From assembly GCF_964340395.1 (NCBI RefSeq), contig NC_135558.1:967001-1031000 (forward strand): a stretch of 64,000 bases of DNA. Reading direction: 5' to 3'. Origin of the DNA: Glandiceps talaboti (lineage: Eukaryota > Hemichordata > Enteropneusta > Spengelidae). The notes below the pieces were generated by a model. The model made no database searches. It saw nothing but the letters and a program-made list of their open reading frames with translations, and was not told where the DNA came from. Each line of letters starts with the position of its first letter. Position 1 is the first letter of the stretch. Positions 50,401 through 60,700 of this stretch are shown in pieces. The translations under genes and the position numbers were made by a program.

Positions 50401-53400
50401 TAAATTTTAAAACCATTGAAAAAAATGGGGATGCCTTGTGTTGTTCATATCAAACATGACGTGTGATGCATAATGTATGTGGGTACGTAGTCTGACTATA
50501 CACCCATTTGAGACGTCAACATTGTCTGGAAATATTACAATTAAAGTGCGTTTGAAAGTGAACATTTCTATGAAGAGGTGGTCATACTTTATTTTCCATA
50601 CTTTCACAAAGTCCAGACAACTAAAGTGAACAGAGAATCGTCTGAGGAGATTTGTATTATTGGATTAAAATACTTACATTTAGATGGATTGACGTTTACA
50701 GTAATTAATCAAATATTTATCAGGAGTTTATACAATAAAGTACACAATCCTCATGCCAGGGTAATGTGTGATCAAGTTTATTTTCTACAAATCCACAAAA
50801 AAATGAGGACAAATCTTGACGAACAAAAATCAGCTCGATACCAAAATTAGTATTTCGTTATAAGGATTTATTACTTCTAATCAGATTAATCTATATCTAG
50901 TTGCAATGAGTTCATTGACAAACTTCTGAAATCATCAAATGACTTTCACAAGACATCTATGCTTTCATCGGCACTAACTTATCGGGTTGTTTGTCAAAAC
51001 TAGAGATAAAATTCTGCTGCCAATGTGAGGTAGCCTCAAATCGAACACTAAGTTTCAATTTATATTAATCCATCCGTCGTTTGTATGCTGTGTTTATAAC
51101 TAAGGCATTCACGTGTTGTTGGGCAGATATCGCTACACAATAGATATACAAGGACGGATCGATTCAGCGACTCTCCTGCTTGAGTGGGGATTTTATCCAT
51201 TGCTTTTAACACCCGAAACACGTTCAATTTTTCATGAGGAATTTCAGTGTGGTATTCACAGCACTACGTGTCTTCTAAGTATAACCATGCGACGACCCTA
51301 CCGGTAGCTTCCAGCGCTTGCCCCGCTATACAAACAATGAATACATGTTAAAGCAAGGTAAATAATGACAAGGTTTGATTTTAAATAAACAACTATTTCA
51401 CAGATTGGCAACAGCATTATGTGAAGTAGTTCGTTTTGGTTTGTAATTTCCAATAAAGGTGACATGGCAAGGAAACGGGGTGTAGAAATATGGCTTGACG
51501 TTCATATTATTTTTCCATGTACGCGAATACTAGTATATTAAAGATAACAATAGGTTTGTTTACTAATATATGTTCTGCTACATCTGGTAGTCCTTTGCCG
51601 GCGTATGCCATCTAAAAGGTTTGATCCGTTGCTTTCAATAACGAAGAAAACAATATGTTGTTGTTTTTTGTTTGAAATCGTAACATATTTCGCTTTTCTT
51701 TTCGTTCAATTGAACAGGGAATACATTTCAATGAAATCACCAGCATTTGTTTTCATGTTCATGTCCAATGCTGATTGAATGGTCGTCCAAAACTTTCACC
51801 AAAGTCTCCACACATTAAATGCACTAATTACAAACGAAGTCTTAATCTACACCCTTTGGAGAGTTGCAAGTCTTTTTACGCATTCTTTTAGTTTAAATCC
51901 GTTGGGCGTGTAACATCCAAATAACTTAAAAGACAGAAGATGAATCAAACAATCACACCCAGCCTAAAAATGATTTATTTTACACATGAAAAAAAATTAA
52001 TGTACGGTTGCAATAATCCCGAACAATGGCATGCAGAGACAATGATGCTTGGTTGAAATTGATCGAAAATTTCATCAAGGCGAATGAAGAAACCAAATTT
52101 CATGTTTTGTTTACTTTACGCTTGTGTTTATGCTTTAGGGGATAGGAAGGCGTTAGGCCTGACATAAGAAGCGTAACGGAGATGTCACTCAATAATTGAA
52201 CTCCGTCAATCGACTGATTTGGCAATAACCTTAATTGACAAGTAGGGTCAACTCAAACCGAACAAGTGACTACCTGTTATATACACTATACTTTCGGATT
52301 GGAAATGGCTTGTTTTGAAAGGGTAATTTCCTTCTGTTCTTTGACGTGATTCGGAATTGGTGTTGATGACGAGTCTATGTTTTTGGTAATACACACTGTT
52401 CGACATTCGACATTACGCGATTCTCATCATGTGTCGGATATTGTCTAGTGTGAACTACAGCGGAAATACTGTGTTTGGGAACGGAACAATAATTTGTCAC
52501 AGCAAAGTAGAAAAAGAAATCATTCGTCAAAACATCACCGTCGTTTTGTATGTCTGGGTGTTTTAACATTACCAGGTATTGACAAACAATACACCAATGA
52601 AATGACACGAAAGAAAACTCTTGCTGTGAAAATCCAGTCGTGCGAAAGCTCTTAAAACTTTCACATGGAACGGAAAAGACACCAGTAGACAACATATTCC
52701 TGTATATGATTCGTTCAGAGAAGCATTGAACTTTATCAACCGTCGCCAGGTGTATGTAGCGGCTACCAATGTCTAATATCACAATGAGGTAGTTAGTAAT
52801 GGCGAGATCATTGCATTGCAGGACCCTTATCTATTTCAATGTTAAGAGCTTGCTTTATGTAGCAGTGAATTACAGTTGGATACCCTAGCACACATATTTT
52901 GTTCAAATAATCTAGTAGTATACGTTTGTGTATTCTCCTAAATGTAACATTTTTTTCAAATTTAACATGAATCGCTGATATTTTAGCGCGTACAACGACA
53001 TATTATCTACCTGAAAGCCGTTCACAACGTAAGCACCAATTTCAGATTTATCCAAATTTCCGCAAAAACACGAGCACAATATCATTTTGTAATGAGTTGC
53101 TAACTCATTCTTTACTCATTATATTCACTACATAAATATATCGGCCATAATTTCCCTACGGTAGATCATAAATGTGAGCAGTCGACACGTCAGGTGACAT
53201 CAGTAGATTTCATAACCCACCAAAGCCGTTCGGTCTCTTGAACTTACAAGGAGATTTGAAACGTCAGAAATTGTAACTACTCGTCCACCTCTAATGGTCT
53301 CTATCCTCGTCAAACCGTGAAACATTAGATGGTCAATTAATTAATTGTCTACCAGTAAAAATTAACGAGTCACTAATTGGTCGACACTCAACTTGATCTG

Positions 53401-54653
53401 ACGAGGTTCAAAGGTGACCTGTGTTGTACGGTATGATTGAAGCAGCTAGCCAAGCATTTAACCCGTTGTAGCGACGGGCTGTCAAGTAATACCGGTACAG
53501 TTGACTGAGTCTATTTGATCAGTAGATTTGTACACTGCATTGGTAGTTTGCTGAGGGTTGTAATCCCGTCAATTCTACAGGATTAGGACACTCATTTCGA
53601 CATGTTTCAACGGCTAGTCGAGTTAATTTATTTACTAGTAAAACAACTACCATTATCATTCAATTCCAAGCCCCGTTAAGTCAACTTAAAAATCACAACA
53701 CCCTAATATCATCTGTAGCCCCGTCGCGAAACATTCGATCCCTGTTCTTTTCATATTTTCAGTTGGTTAATTTGTTTCTTTCAAAATGTACAAAGTTGTT
53801 ATGATCGACTCCCCATGAATTACAATACGTGTAAACAAATCGGGTAGACAAGAGTGGAAAATGGTGACAATCTATTCATCGTCCGTGTCCTTGTGTATAT
53901 TTCCTACATTGGTGATACGAAACATGTTTGTTTCTTGTTGTGGTCGTATCTCACGTCAAGTATATGGCAAAAAACAAACTTGAAATTTCTTCACGAGTGA
54001 GGTTAGTGGGTTTTAGTAGTGAACTACACAGACTAGTGTTTTAACTCACATGAGAATGTATTTAATAATAATAATAATAAAAGTTGTGTTGTTACCTGTA
54101 ATAGTCTTCTTTACAGTAGATACTTCCATCTTTTGCAAAACAAGTTAGTTCTGAGTCCAATCTTAGTTTACATTCACAACATTTTAAGCACTGCATATGC
54201 CACTGTTTGTCGACGGCAAGAAGGTAATACCGGTCCTGAATTCGACCTCCGCAGCCAGAACACAGGCATGGCTTATTTTCTCGATTGATGACTGGCATGG
54301 TCTGTGTAGAAAGAATTGAAATTAAGTAAATGATCCAAATGTTATGCGAAGTGATATCAACAGAAGATCAATCAGACACGTACTAATTTAGACCTTGCAG
54401 TGACAACACATAGGAAAGGCCAAGCTGATACGAATTTGTCAGTAAGCAGCGGGGTCGTTTGGTTGCAATATTTTTTGGGATGTGATGCCGTGTCGGGGGT
54501 TGGACCAAGTAGAGGTATTAGCCCTACCCTCTCTATCCCCGTCTTTATGTTGTTTGTCCGTGTTTCTAGTAGCCTCTTTTCCTCGTCGCCCCCCGTGTCC
54601 AGCGAATTATCGTTGTTTAGTTTGGGGCTATAGTGGTCGTCTTCCATCCCCAT
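21384..54653 (-). CDS. Lhx2/9: LIM-homeodomain transcription factor of the Lhx2/9 (apterous) class
   Basis: Joining, on the minus strand, 54653-54384, 54301-54096, 50326-49968, 23496-23294 and 21698-21384 gives 450 codons with all phases consistent. Residues about 104-158 form LIM1 (CSGCGGRIQDRYYLLAVDKQ onward) and 166-222 form LIM2 (CARCHLGISASEMVMRARDL onward), both with the Cys/His/Asp zinc ligands visible. KGRPRKRKSP, a hallmark of Lhx2/9 and a likely nuclear signal, follows LIM2. The homeodomain is residues 301-360, with Trp48, Gln50 and Asn51 present, so it should bind TAATTA-type sites. The C-terminus keeps TTLTDL, as in vertebrate Lhx2/9. The family patterns eyes, limbs, forebrain and neurons, and its LIM domains bind the Ldb/Chip cofactor. 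Human LHX2 is about 406 residues. Introns are 82 bp, 3.8 kb, 26.5 kb and 1.6 kb. Confidence 0.97.
21699..23293 (-). other. intron splitting the Lhx homeobox
   Basis: A 1595-bp intron with good splice signals. It carries the 410-bp compound microsatellite at 21886-22300. At 22478-22518 a GCAGGAGGAAGCTGGAGTAC-type stretch resembles a common metazoan interspersed repeat fragment. The rest shows nothing recognisable. Confidence 0.8.
21886..22300. repeat. compound tetranucleotide microsatellite
   Basis: Ordered runs of CATA, CAGA, CATA, GTAC, GCAC/GCGC and CA, then CATA again, cover about 410 bp. The GTAC and GCGC sections are self-complementary. The long frames of Tyr/His/Ile or Met/Tyr/Val/Cys repeats across it are artefacts. 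Confidence 0.97.
23294..23496 (-). CDS. Lhx2/9: Lhx2/9 exon with first three quarters of the homeobox
   Basis: The acceptor is TTTTGATGTTACAG and the donor is CTTCAG|GTATGT. It encodes a GYPHNDSENSQD linker and homeodomain residues 1-46, including RTSFKHHQLRTMKSYFALNH and NPDAKDLKQLAQKTGLTKRV. The intron position between residues 46 and 47 is typical of LIM-homeobox genes. Confidence 0.97.
28381..28595. repeat. TTTAG/GTT/AACAAG simple repeats
   Basis: Consecutive short tracts: CTTAGTTTAG pentamers (28385-28445), GTT triplets with a few GTC (28470-28525) and ACAAGA hexamers (28565-28598). All are simple-sequence DNA inside the large Lhx intron. Confidence 0.9.
30900..31195. repeat. GATG/GACG/CAGA tetranucleotide tract
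   Basis: A degenerate GATG/GGTG/GACG tract runs into a cleaner CAGA run (31110-31180). It lies in the large Lhx intron. Confidence 0.92.
33744..33844. repeat. GTAT/GTCT microsatellite
   Basis: About 20 GTAT units are followed by five GTCT units, and then by CTAGCTAG/CCAT variants to about 33885. Confidence 0.97.
34943..35024 (+). repeat. two-copy direct repeat, ~43 bp
   Basis: TATCTAACAGACACTGTAGG followed by TGAATTCAAGGCAAATAC occurs twice in tandem with one substitution, indicating a recent local duplication. Confidence 0.9.
35867..35959. repeat. CATT microsatellite
   Basis: An uninterrupted run of about 23 CATT units. The Phe/Ile/His/Ser frame across it is an artefact. Confidence 0.98.
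36290..36450. repeat. inverted repeat with three right arms
   Basis: The left arm AAATCTTACCAACATTGCTA plus TATTTTATCGAC (36290-36324) is repeated in inverted orientation at about 36372-36403 and 36417-36450. A partial arm GTTGGTAAGATTTTT lies at 36342-36356. The right side is itself a tandem repeat of about 50 bp. RNA from either strand could fold into alternative hairpins. It may be a MITE-like remnant. Confidence 0.75.
37673..38424. repeat. 36-bp tandem array (~21 copies) with palindromic core
   Basis: The unit is GCCCACCCTGCTATAAACAA followed by TGACATTGTCTACTCT. Its core AACAATGNCATTGTC is a near-perfect palindrome in most copies; variants include ACAATGATATTGTC, ACAAATGATGGCATTGTC and one copy lacking ATTGT. 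The unit length is a multiple of three and free of stops in several frames, which explains the long repetitive frames on both strands. No flanking exon signals suggest coding use. Confidence 0.96.
42941..43142 (+). repeat. 53-bp tandem array (~3.8 copies)
   Basis: Nearly identical units contain AGTTTGGACCGTTTGTTTGT, CAACATGTCCACAAAAAGCC and TGGATAACATCG. Very low divergence suggests a recent expansion, so the array is likely to be polymorphic. Confidence 0.95.
43809..44269. repeat. 62-bp tandem array (~7.4 copies) with TTAATTA and ATGCAT
   Basis: The unit is GTCATTATGCATACATTATG, TCAAGTAATGTCCATGTTAC, ATTAATTACTAGACTACAGC and CT. One copy has an extra ATGC. Each full unit carries TTAATTA, a homeodomain-type site, and the palindrome ATGCAT. 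Confidence 0.95.
44940..45180. repeat. AAT microsatellite and family A repeat, copy 3
   Basis: AAT/ATT triplets (44954-45030) lead into a diverged family A copy with TTCACATTAAGCGCCTTCAT, GTATACAATCTATTGCAGCC and TCTGTATGTGCATAAG. Triplets next to one end suggest a microsatellite seeded by the element. Confidence 0.55.
47220..47475. repeat. CAC/CAA/CAT triplet tract
   Basis: About 250 bp of CAC, CAT, CAA, CGT and CAT triplets. The poly-His/poly-Gln frame across it (47096-47590) has no family similarity outside the repeat and no splice context, so it is not called a gene. Confidence 0.95.
49968..50326 (-). CDS. Lhx2/9: Lhx2/9 exon with LIM2 and basic linker
   Basis: The acceptor is TCTTTCTTACAG and the donor is CAAG|GTAAGC. 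It encodes RFSVKRCARCHLGISASEMV through YCRCHYETLL, then a Pro/Ser-rich linker with PYYNGVGAVQKGRPRKRKSP. The linker blocks PYYNGVG and QKGRPRKRKSP are conserved in Lhx2/9. It starts with one base of a split Arg codon and ends in phase 1. Confidence 0.97.
50327..54095 (-). other. 3.8-kb Lhx2/9 intron between LIM1 and LIM2 exons
   Basis: No nested exon is recognised, and the longest open frame (52375-52782, minus) resembles no known protein. A cluster of AT-rich homeodomain-type motifs and a GGTTCAAAGGTGA motif lies at 53331-53430. A short AAT run sits at 54064-54080 near the LIM1 exon. Confidence 0.8.
54096..54301 (-). CDS. Lhx2/9: Lhx2/9 exon with LIM1
   Basis: The acceptor is CTTTCTACACAG and the donor is TACAG|GTAACA. 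It encodes TMPVINRENKPCLCSGCGG, then DRYYLLAVDKQWHMQCLKCC and onward to YCKEDYY, ending in phase 2. The start at TMP matches the usual second-exon boundary in vertebrate LHX2. Confidence 0.96.
54384..54653 (-). CDS. Lhx2/9: Lhx2/9 candidate first coding exon
   Basis: The frame opens MGMEDDHYSPKLNNDNSLDT with an in-frame TAA just upstream of the ATG, and runs 90 codons to SKL. The donor there is TTA|GTACGT in phase 0, exactly the phase needed by the LIM1 exon. The N-terminus of this family is poorly conserved, so similarity cannot confirm it. The intron left behind would be only 82 bp, unlike the others. An alternative is that translation starts at the Met just inside the LIM1 exon (residue 92 here), or from a more distant exon. 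Confidence 0.55.
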
Positions 54654-54939
54654 CCAAAACCATTAGGAAACTCATACTACTTGGAGAGGTGCGGTACCGT
54701 CAGTTAGTGACTGCTAAAATTGGTCATCTACGCCGAAGAGAAATTCGAAGTACTCGCAAGACTAGTCCCCTAGAACATTGTCCGACTTTGAAGAAGGTCT
54801 ACTGCTGCATGCAGTTTGAGTACGAATAATGAGAGGGGAGGGTCGGTCGCTTCGCTTGACAATCAATCCTGCGCTTAAACAAGGCGAGGGTTTTGTGAGT
54901 TTCCTAGCTCGATTGATCGACAACCATTGACAGGGGTCA

Positions 54940-54982
54940 CCGCTATTTCAATATATAAGCCAACTTCTGATTGGCCGATTTC
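54940..54982 (-). promoter_or_regulatory. possible core promoter of the Lhx gene
   Basis: About 300 bp upstream of the candidate start, the minus strand has GGCCAATCAG (CCAAT type) and then CTTATATATTG (TATA type). The plus strand also reads TATATAAG here, so direction is ambiguous, and the CCAAT-TATA spacing is shorter than usual. This is inference from motif matches only. Confidence 0.25.
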
Positions 54983-56065
54983 AACAGCTTACTTTCTCTA
55001 TCTGAGTTCTACGTAAATTGTAATCAAATTCATTTTGGCCTTACCGATTCAATTCAATCTCGCATTTTACTGAATTTCCTTAATTTTAAATTAAAAGTTC
55101 GATCGTATTTTTCTCCTCAGTAGCCTGTGTTTTCACTGAACCAATAGTAGTTGCAGCTGTGCCGTGGCTTCCTTTCATACGATCATAGTGAATGAATAGC
55201 AAAAAGGAACAATGGGGGACGATGCTGTAGTGAGGAATATTTTTAACGCAACAAATGGACTGGAAAAAGCTTGAACAACTTTAAACAAATGAGTTTTGTG
55301 TAATTTATTCAGACAGCACTAAATACCCCTGCATCGAGTACCTGCCCCTGCGCACAGATGCTTCTGTTGAGCGTGTCAAAAAAAGTTAGAAACGGAGGAC
55401 AGCTGCACATAGAGGTGGAACTTTACGATTTTTAGCAAACCTTTAAAAATGGTAATGGAAAGCAAAAAAAAAAACATGAAAAGGTTGAAAACCGCCACCA
55501 CGGTGATATGCCCTAAAAGTGCAATTAGAATCAACTGTTGTGACTATCTTGTTCTTTTATAATTGTTAAACATACCGTGACCAACAGACAACGTCCACTC
55601 TGACCTATCGTCCGTTTCAGAAATACAGAACAACTGATAGAAATAAGCAAAATAGCTTTCCCTTAGCATAATGGAGTAAAACACTAAAGACAAGATTTTT
55701 ATGAAAAGAAAAAATGAGACTTCAAAGTGTAAGACAGTCAATATGACCCACAATGCACTACTGAGATCGCCTTCGTGTCAACAATCATATGGACGTTAAT
55801 TTTCTCGTGTAAGGCTGTGTGTACCTCTCATTACATGCCCTCTAAGTTATTGTGTATGCTTCGCTGCCTACATTTCGAAGCGGGGCTGAATCGGTCATCT
55901 GCTGCTCCTCGAACTTACTAAGCGCGGAAACTAAACTGTTTGGCGGAGTTAGTGTTGCACTGCCCGGGCATTGAGATAAACTCGATGTACATACATGATA
56001 TGTTCACATGCCTATGTAGTCTGAAAAAAACGTGTTTCAGTATGTGAAATTGTTGAAACACTAGA
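54983..56065. other. upstream flank of the Lhx gene
   Basis: Apparently unique sequence with no recognisable exon. It may contain distal promoter elements of the Lhx gene. Confidence 0.5.
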
Positions 56066-56845
<780 letters not shown>

Positions 56846-57477
56846 CCTTATGTTTACGTGCGAGTTTATTTCAACTGCCAGAAAAGTGGGCACCAGCGAA
56901 AATATTGACCGAATGGTAGTAGTTCCATAGTATCCACCAATTTGGTGTTTTCTATTCATGATGAATTGTATGTAGCAGTTGCGAGCAATATATCGAGAAT
57001 TTTACAGGCACCATTGAAAACTGATAAAAAATACCGAACAACATATCAAAGTACGTCGACACGGTCTCAAATAACTGACGCTAGCGGAATAGTGCATTTT
57101 GATGAAATTAAGCCTGACACTATGACCAATATCAATGTACATAACTTTGTCACTGTATGACAAGTTGAACAGAAATCTATCAAAATGTGAATAGAAGTAT
57201 TGTGAGTTGTCAGATAGGAAGCCAAACCAATTGACACGTGTGGAAAGGATCCCCTATCGTACGCTGATAAAGCAGGCCCTAAAGCACGTGGTGATATAGA
57301 CATGGTAAATGTAGATATCAGCTATTGTACACGTGATCTATCCAGTCAGTAAATACTACAGGATGTTTATGTTAATAACTTTGCAGCAATTACGTACGTA
57401 ACAGAATCTAACGACCAAAAGAAAAATACCCCAGGTGAAGTTCAACTTATGCTTTTCTTCAAACATACGTTAGCTCA

Positions 57478-57763
<286 letters not shown>

Positions 57764-60700
57764 TGTGAGTTCCTGACGAATGAGTGGACTACAAATATAG
57801 CATTCATCATCTTTCTCATGTCTAATCAGGTGTTCATGTTACTTAGTTTTAGCCACTTAGAATTCTATCTGACATTTCACAGCAAACCTAGCTAGGTGAT
57901 GTCCTTCTGCTTGATTACAATCTATGCCTGCAAGTATAGCCGCTAGTGACAAGTCTTACAACCGACCAGGTAGTAACGTTACAACGTTTTCTTACAATCT
58001 AACAGGGAGGGAACAGCTTGTGATTCCAACTTCTCCGTTTGTAACCATTTTTCTCTAAGTCTCGGATCAAATTCGAGTGATATATTTTATGTCAATATTA
58101 AGCTTATTTCAAGCAACTGACGAAAAGTTTTTGAGCGACCATCTCATCCGTCTTTAATTTGCAGGTATGAGTTTGACATATATGAAGAATGTCTGTGAGT
58201 GGTATAAAGAAAGTTTTACGAGGTCAACGCATGCATTTAAGAATAAAATTGTTTTTTTAATGTAGTCGACAGTATTTCTCAACACGCACATATTGCCAGG
58301 AAGAAATACGATTAGATATAACGTGGTTTAGCACTAGACCGATGTGAAAAATTTACTATATATATAACACAATATCACTTCGTCAATACTTTTTTGTGGC
58401 ACCAATTTTTAGAGAAGCTTTCTGTTATATATGACTTCATTGTTCAACCTTTTGGAATGTTGACTCTTGCGAAAGTACATATTTTGTACTAACAGTTTTT
58501 AGCGGAATTAAATTTTCATACTTTTTCACTTTATTTTGGCGGAAAAAACTATTTTGACGACACTTTGTAAGCCGATGTATTGATTTACGTTTAGCATTAC
58601 CTGTAGTTTATCAGAAAAATGAAAGTGGTTCATTTTAACGCTGATTTATTTTGACGTAACAATTGATTTTGAGGTTCAGACTTCATACAAATTTACAACC
58701 GTGAACATCCAGTAATGCGTGATAAGACATTTGTGTATTGTGTACACAGCTTTTGACCACATGCAAGTACGAGAATGAAATCCCAACTATCCAAAAAGAC
58801 GTATTACAATAAGACAATATTTACTTACAACCCCTATTGTGAAATACGTGAAAGATTACAAAATGTGAAATTTGTTCAAAAAATCTTGACTGGAAGGTAC
58901 TTGCACTCAGTAGCTAAATGAAACAAAAAACAACTTGCGGAACATACCTCACTCATCATTTCAGCAGCCGTGTCGTCACAGAATGGAAATGTACCATACA
59001 GACGTCAACAGCACTTTAAGACAACAACAATTTCACTTTTATATATTACCGGGGGTACGGTCAATATAGTTACAGCCTCATGTATTGGGGATGGTAATTG
59101 GAGTCACAAATATTGATCACGTGGACAATCTAAATCGAATCAATTGTAAACCTTCAAATAAGTTCCTGTCACCAATGGTTGCAAAGTGAATATGTCCAAA
59201 TCGAATCACGAACCATCCCCTCTAGGCTTTTAAATTTAACAAGTGAAAAGTAAAACAGATGTGATTCTAGTTTGCGTTTTTTTTGTCCCTTTGCTAATAT
59301 TTTATCATTTTTCCCCAACAGATGGATGTTAGACAGACAAGAAATCCCCCATGACGTGGTGACTTGATATGTTAGCTACTTTTCTTTGAAAAACCAAAGC
59401 AAATATTGAAAATGCGCACCTGTGTTTTTTGTCTCAGTTGAATACAGCATAGTTGTAAATACCGTATCTGAAACGATTCCAAAGTTCCGCTATTTTCATA
59501 TCTTAAAACTTTGATATGATGGTATTCTGCCAATACTGTTAAAATATCACACTATAGTTTTGTTAATTTTGGCAGGAAACCCCAGCAGACGACATTTCCG
59601 TTTTTTAGGAATAAGATTACAAATTTATGGCAAAAGTTGAGGGACTCAGCGGTACCCGGACTATGATTGATTTGGTGTTATTTGGATATATCAATTGAAT
59701 ATGGACACCCACCTGCCCTCAACACGTTACGATAAATATTCTTCCATGGTATAAAACCTTCACCCTACCCTGGATAAGTATAACACAAAATCGATCAAAG
59801 CAAGCACACCACCGTGACCGAGAGGATCACTTTAACACGCTGTCTTCTCTTTCTCTCTTTCTCTGTTGATTCCTCTTTAATGGAGAAATTGCCTATAGAT
59901 GAAAATGATAGATTCTAACAAAAATAATTGATCGGTGAAAAAGTGACTCTGGCCACGTTACTTTGGCTGGATACAATGTTAATGAAATTTCTACCTTTGA
60001 CGGGTTTGAAATTATTCATAGTGTTTTAACATAAAGAACACTTTGCCAAAACTGATAAGATAGTATTATAACATTACTTTTGTTGATAAGTTCGCGGGAA
60101 GACTCAGCAGACGACATTTTCGTTCCCCTAACATAATACTTTTAGTCTTTCTATATTCTCAGTCGTATCATATTGTTTTTTTTTCTGTTAGAATTTATCA
60201 CGTGGATTCAATTAATGACATGTCGACTTAAACGACTTACATAATTAGACATATCCACCTTTGACGTCATATTTGAAAAGAGAGTTTGATGTGAGATTCT
60301 GCAACCAATCCTCCAGCATATGGGTGCAGCGTTCGGTAGCACCAATAAACAAAGCCATGCTGAAGTATGGCGTTCACTCGTTGGTTTCAATTAGTGGTTG
60401 ATATTGCAATGATACACCATGTACTAATGAGTTAACATTTAACTTGAAAATAACGAAGGTGGAAATCTTTAAGTCTAAGACACTGGACATGAATCCAATG
60501 GCAGTTGAGCGTAGAGTCATATAAAGCCAATCATTCCCACCATTGCCGTCGCGTGCTTCCCTCCAAATGACATGCCTGCATTCACCCAGTCATTAAACGA
60601 GCCACCACCATCGATATTAGAACATTTAATACTATTGTTTGTTTTTTATGTTTACTTTTTGGCCAAAAGATCGGGCAGAATATTTCATACAGAGTAAAGT

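Noticed and set aside
52375-52782. 135-codon minus-strand frame in the LIM1-LIM2 intron
   Set aside because: Rich in Phe, Ser, Cys and Val with no recognisable domain; adding it to the Lhx transcript would break the conserved exon junction.
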